This document shows positions 63,090 to 64,000 of a stretch of 64,000 nt of DNA, piece after piece (position 1 is the first letter of the stretch; the number at the start of each line of letters is the position of its first letter). Below the pieces are notes generated by a model. It worked only from the letters and a program-made list of their open reading frames with translations, did not search any database and had not been told where the DNA came from. The DNA comes from SpSt-333 sp040751955 (GTDB lineage: Bacteria; Bacteroidota; Ignavibacteria; UBA10030; UBA8401), in contig JBFMFY010000009.1 in assembly GCA_040751955.1 (NCBI GenBank), positions 15,074 to 79,073 on the forward strand, given 5' to 3'. The translations under genes and the position numbers were made by a program.

Positions 63090-63452
63090 TTACCTTCGTG
63101 CATCTGCAAATGCGCCGTTCACCTTTTTGGACTCGACAAATGCAGCGGCGGCTGAGGCGGGGCGCTGCATAGCCGATCGCAGCCGGATATTTTCCTCCTC
63201 AAGTTTTTTTAGTCTGTCATCCTCGTTTGTAAACGGAGATTCTCTGTTGGTCAGCAGCCAGTTGATGTTGCAGCCGAGGTCAATCAATTTGACGAGGAGA
63301 ACCGGACCCGGCAGACTCCGTCCGTTCAAATACCCTGAATATAGAGTGGATGGATTCATATCCAGCGCTTCGGCAAATTTTTTCATGGTGCCGAATTTCT
63401 TGTATCCGAACAGACGCAGGTTTTGTGATACTTCTTTTTTATTGAGTTTCAT
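63090..63452 (-). CDS. small HTH transcriptional regulator (CI-like)
   Basis: 120 residues from ATG 63450-63452, which has AGGAGG 4 nt upstream; an open frame to 63677 lacks support. The helix-turn-helix is at about 20-46 (GTMKKFAEALDMNPSTLYSG then YLNGRSLPG), followed by LVKLIDLGCNINWLLTNRES, typical of CI-repressor-like N-terminal domains. A short coiled coil DDRLKKLEEENIRLRSAM could mediate dimerisation. No protease or C-terminal sensor domain. It is divergent from two promoter-like sequences at 63.67 and 63.90 kb, its plausible targets. Confidence 0.8.
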   Translation of the reverse strand: MKLNKKEVSQNLRLFGYKKFGTMKKFAEALDMNPSTLYSGYLNGRSLPGPVLLVKLIDLGCNINWLLTNRESPFTNEDDRLKKLEEENIRLRSAMQRPASAAAAFVESKKVNGAFADARR

Positions 63453-63664
63453 TCTCCCTCCTGAATTGGTAGCGTATTCTGTGACGATGATAATGTAATG
63501 AAGAAGATTCCAAGCAAGAATGGAAAAGGGACGGAGTGGTCTGAGAAAGTGATGACAAACCTGAAGTGCGGGATGAAAGGAATTCTGTGGAATGCAGAGG
63601 AATTTCATATAGATTCCAGCACACTTTTGGGTGTTCCCCATTTCAAGGAAAATAGAAGAATCTA

Positions 63665-63693
63665 TTGACAATTCCATCCACTGTCTTTATATT
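63665..63693 (+). promoter_or_regulatory. consensus promoter with a CCACGTGG palindrome at the start region
   Basis: TTGACA (63665-63670), 17-nt spacer, TATATT (63688-63693). The perfect palindrome CCACGTGG follows at once (63694-63701), where transcription should start, and could be an operator. The nearest possible reading frame is nearly 300 bp downstream. Confidence 0.6.
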
Positions 63694-63810
63694 CCACGTG
63701 GGTAACAATCCATTAAAAATAACGAAAGAGCAATTATCGATAGTTGTTACACTCACCTAAAGATACTCTGAACACCGATGCACGTCATATTTTTTTATTT
63801 TATCTGGCAT

Positions 63811-63856
63811 AGTTCAAATTAAGATTGAGGGAACCCCACCACATGAAATTTGAACT
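63811..63856. other. 10-bp inverted repeat in the terminal gap
   Basis: AGTTCAAATT (63811-63820) and AATTTGAACT (63847-63856), perfect, 26 bp apart, enclosing GGGAACCCC. It is the main structure besides two promoters in the 548-bp stretch (63453-64000) without a recognised gene. Operator or transcript hairpin; not assignable. Confidence 0.5.
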
Positions 63857-63897
63857 ACTTTCCGATATCCATTCCTGCAGGTCAATTGTATTTCAAC

Positions 63898-63926
63898 TTG
63901 ACAAACTGATACTTGTACTCTATCTT
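63898..63926 (+). promoter_or_regulatory. second promoter-like sequence
   Basis: TTGACA (63898-63903), 17-nt spacer, TATCTT (63921-63926). It lies 47 bp before a Shine-Dalgarno-like AAAGGAG. Confidence 0.55.
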
Positions 63927-63973
63927 TCTTTAAATATTTATAACAATAACTTAAGAGCATTTGCAGAAAGGAG

Positions 63974-64000
63974 ATGAAGCCTATCAACAGAGATTTTGTA
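63974..64000 (+). CDS. possible start of a gene running out of the window
   Basis: ATG at 63974 opens MKPINRDFV to the window end. AAAGGAG (63967-63973) directly abuts the ATG, which is closer than ideal, so the true start may differ. Nine codons cannot identify a product. The upstream promoter-like sequence supports a gene here. Confidence 0.3.

Noticed and set aside
63453..63677. 75-residue N-terminal extension of the HTH regulator
   Set aside because: AGGAGG sits right before the internal ATG at 63452 and the extension resembles no HTH protein; the 63.67 kb promoter also lies just outside it.

Overview
The window looks like a chromosomal contig from the Bacteroidota/Chlorobiota/Ignavibacteriota (FCB) superphylum, most likely an Ignavibacteria-like lineage outside class Bacteroidia. 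Three things point there: a giant secreted protease ending in a type IX secretion sorting domain with the YPNPFNP signature; DUF2723, DUF5916 and DUF4097 family proteins; and an uninterrupted str-S10-spc-alpha ribosomal supercluster with map and infA after secY. Many genes have clear Shine-Dalgarno sequences, and the visible promoters are of the TTGACA-N17-TATATT type. Both are unlike typical Bacteroidia. The exact taxon is an inference.

Layout. Positions 1-6.6 kb (minus strand) hold a catabolic acyl-CoA cluster: a 3-hydroxyacyl-CoA dehydrogenase cut by the window edge, two enoyl-CoA hydratase/isomerase paralogues, an outer-membrane barrel between them, a methyltransferase and a PPi-type phosphofructokinase, with two REP-like palindromic elements in the gaps. 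Positions 6.7-24.9 kb (plus strand) are accessory and envelope genes: a 3069-residue subtilisin-like T9SS substrate built from ASH and split BACON-like modules, a TonB-C-terminal protein, two small envelope proteins, an ECF sigma / anti-sigma (HEAT) / DUF4097 operon, a DUF5916 outer-membrane protein and a DUF2723 membrane protein.

Positions 25.0-57.4 kb are the translation and transcription core. A tRNA cluster (Thr, Tyr, Thr, Gly, Trp) contains rpmG and leads into secE-nusG-rplKAJL-rpoBC, rpsL-rpsG-fusA-tuf, and the S10, spc and alpha operons through rplQ. L1-type and L10-type autoregulatory leaders, several intercistronic hairpins and a tRNA-Gln between rplR and rpsE are visible. Inside the tRNA cluster the tRNA-Tyr gene is followed by a tandem array of a ~322-bp unit made of a GIY-YIG nuclease gene plus a tRNA-Tyr 3' portion. 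The array is interrupted by a 100-N assembly gap and is the most unusual structure in the window.

Positions 57.4-64.0 kb hold engB, a class V aminotransferase plus serA (probable serine biosynthesis pair) with a three-hairpin repeat between them, a LytS/LytTR two-component system on the minus strand, and a small HTH regulator. The regulator faces a gene-free stretch with two strong promoter-like sequences pointing out of the window.
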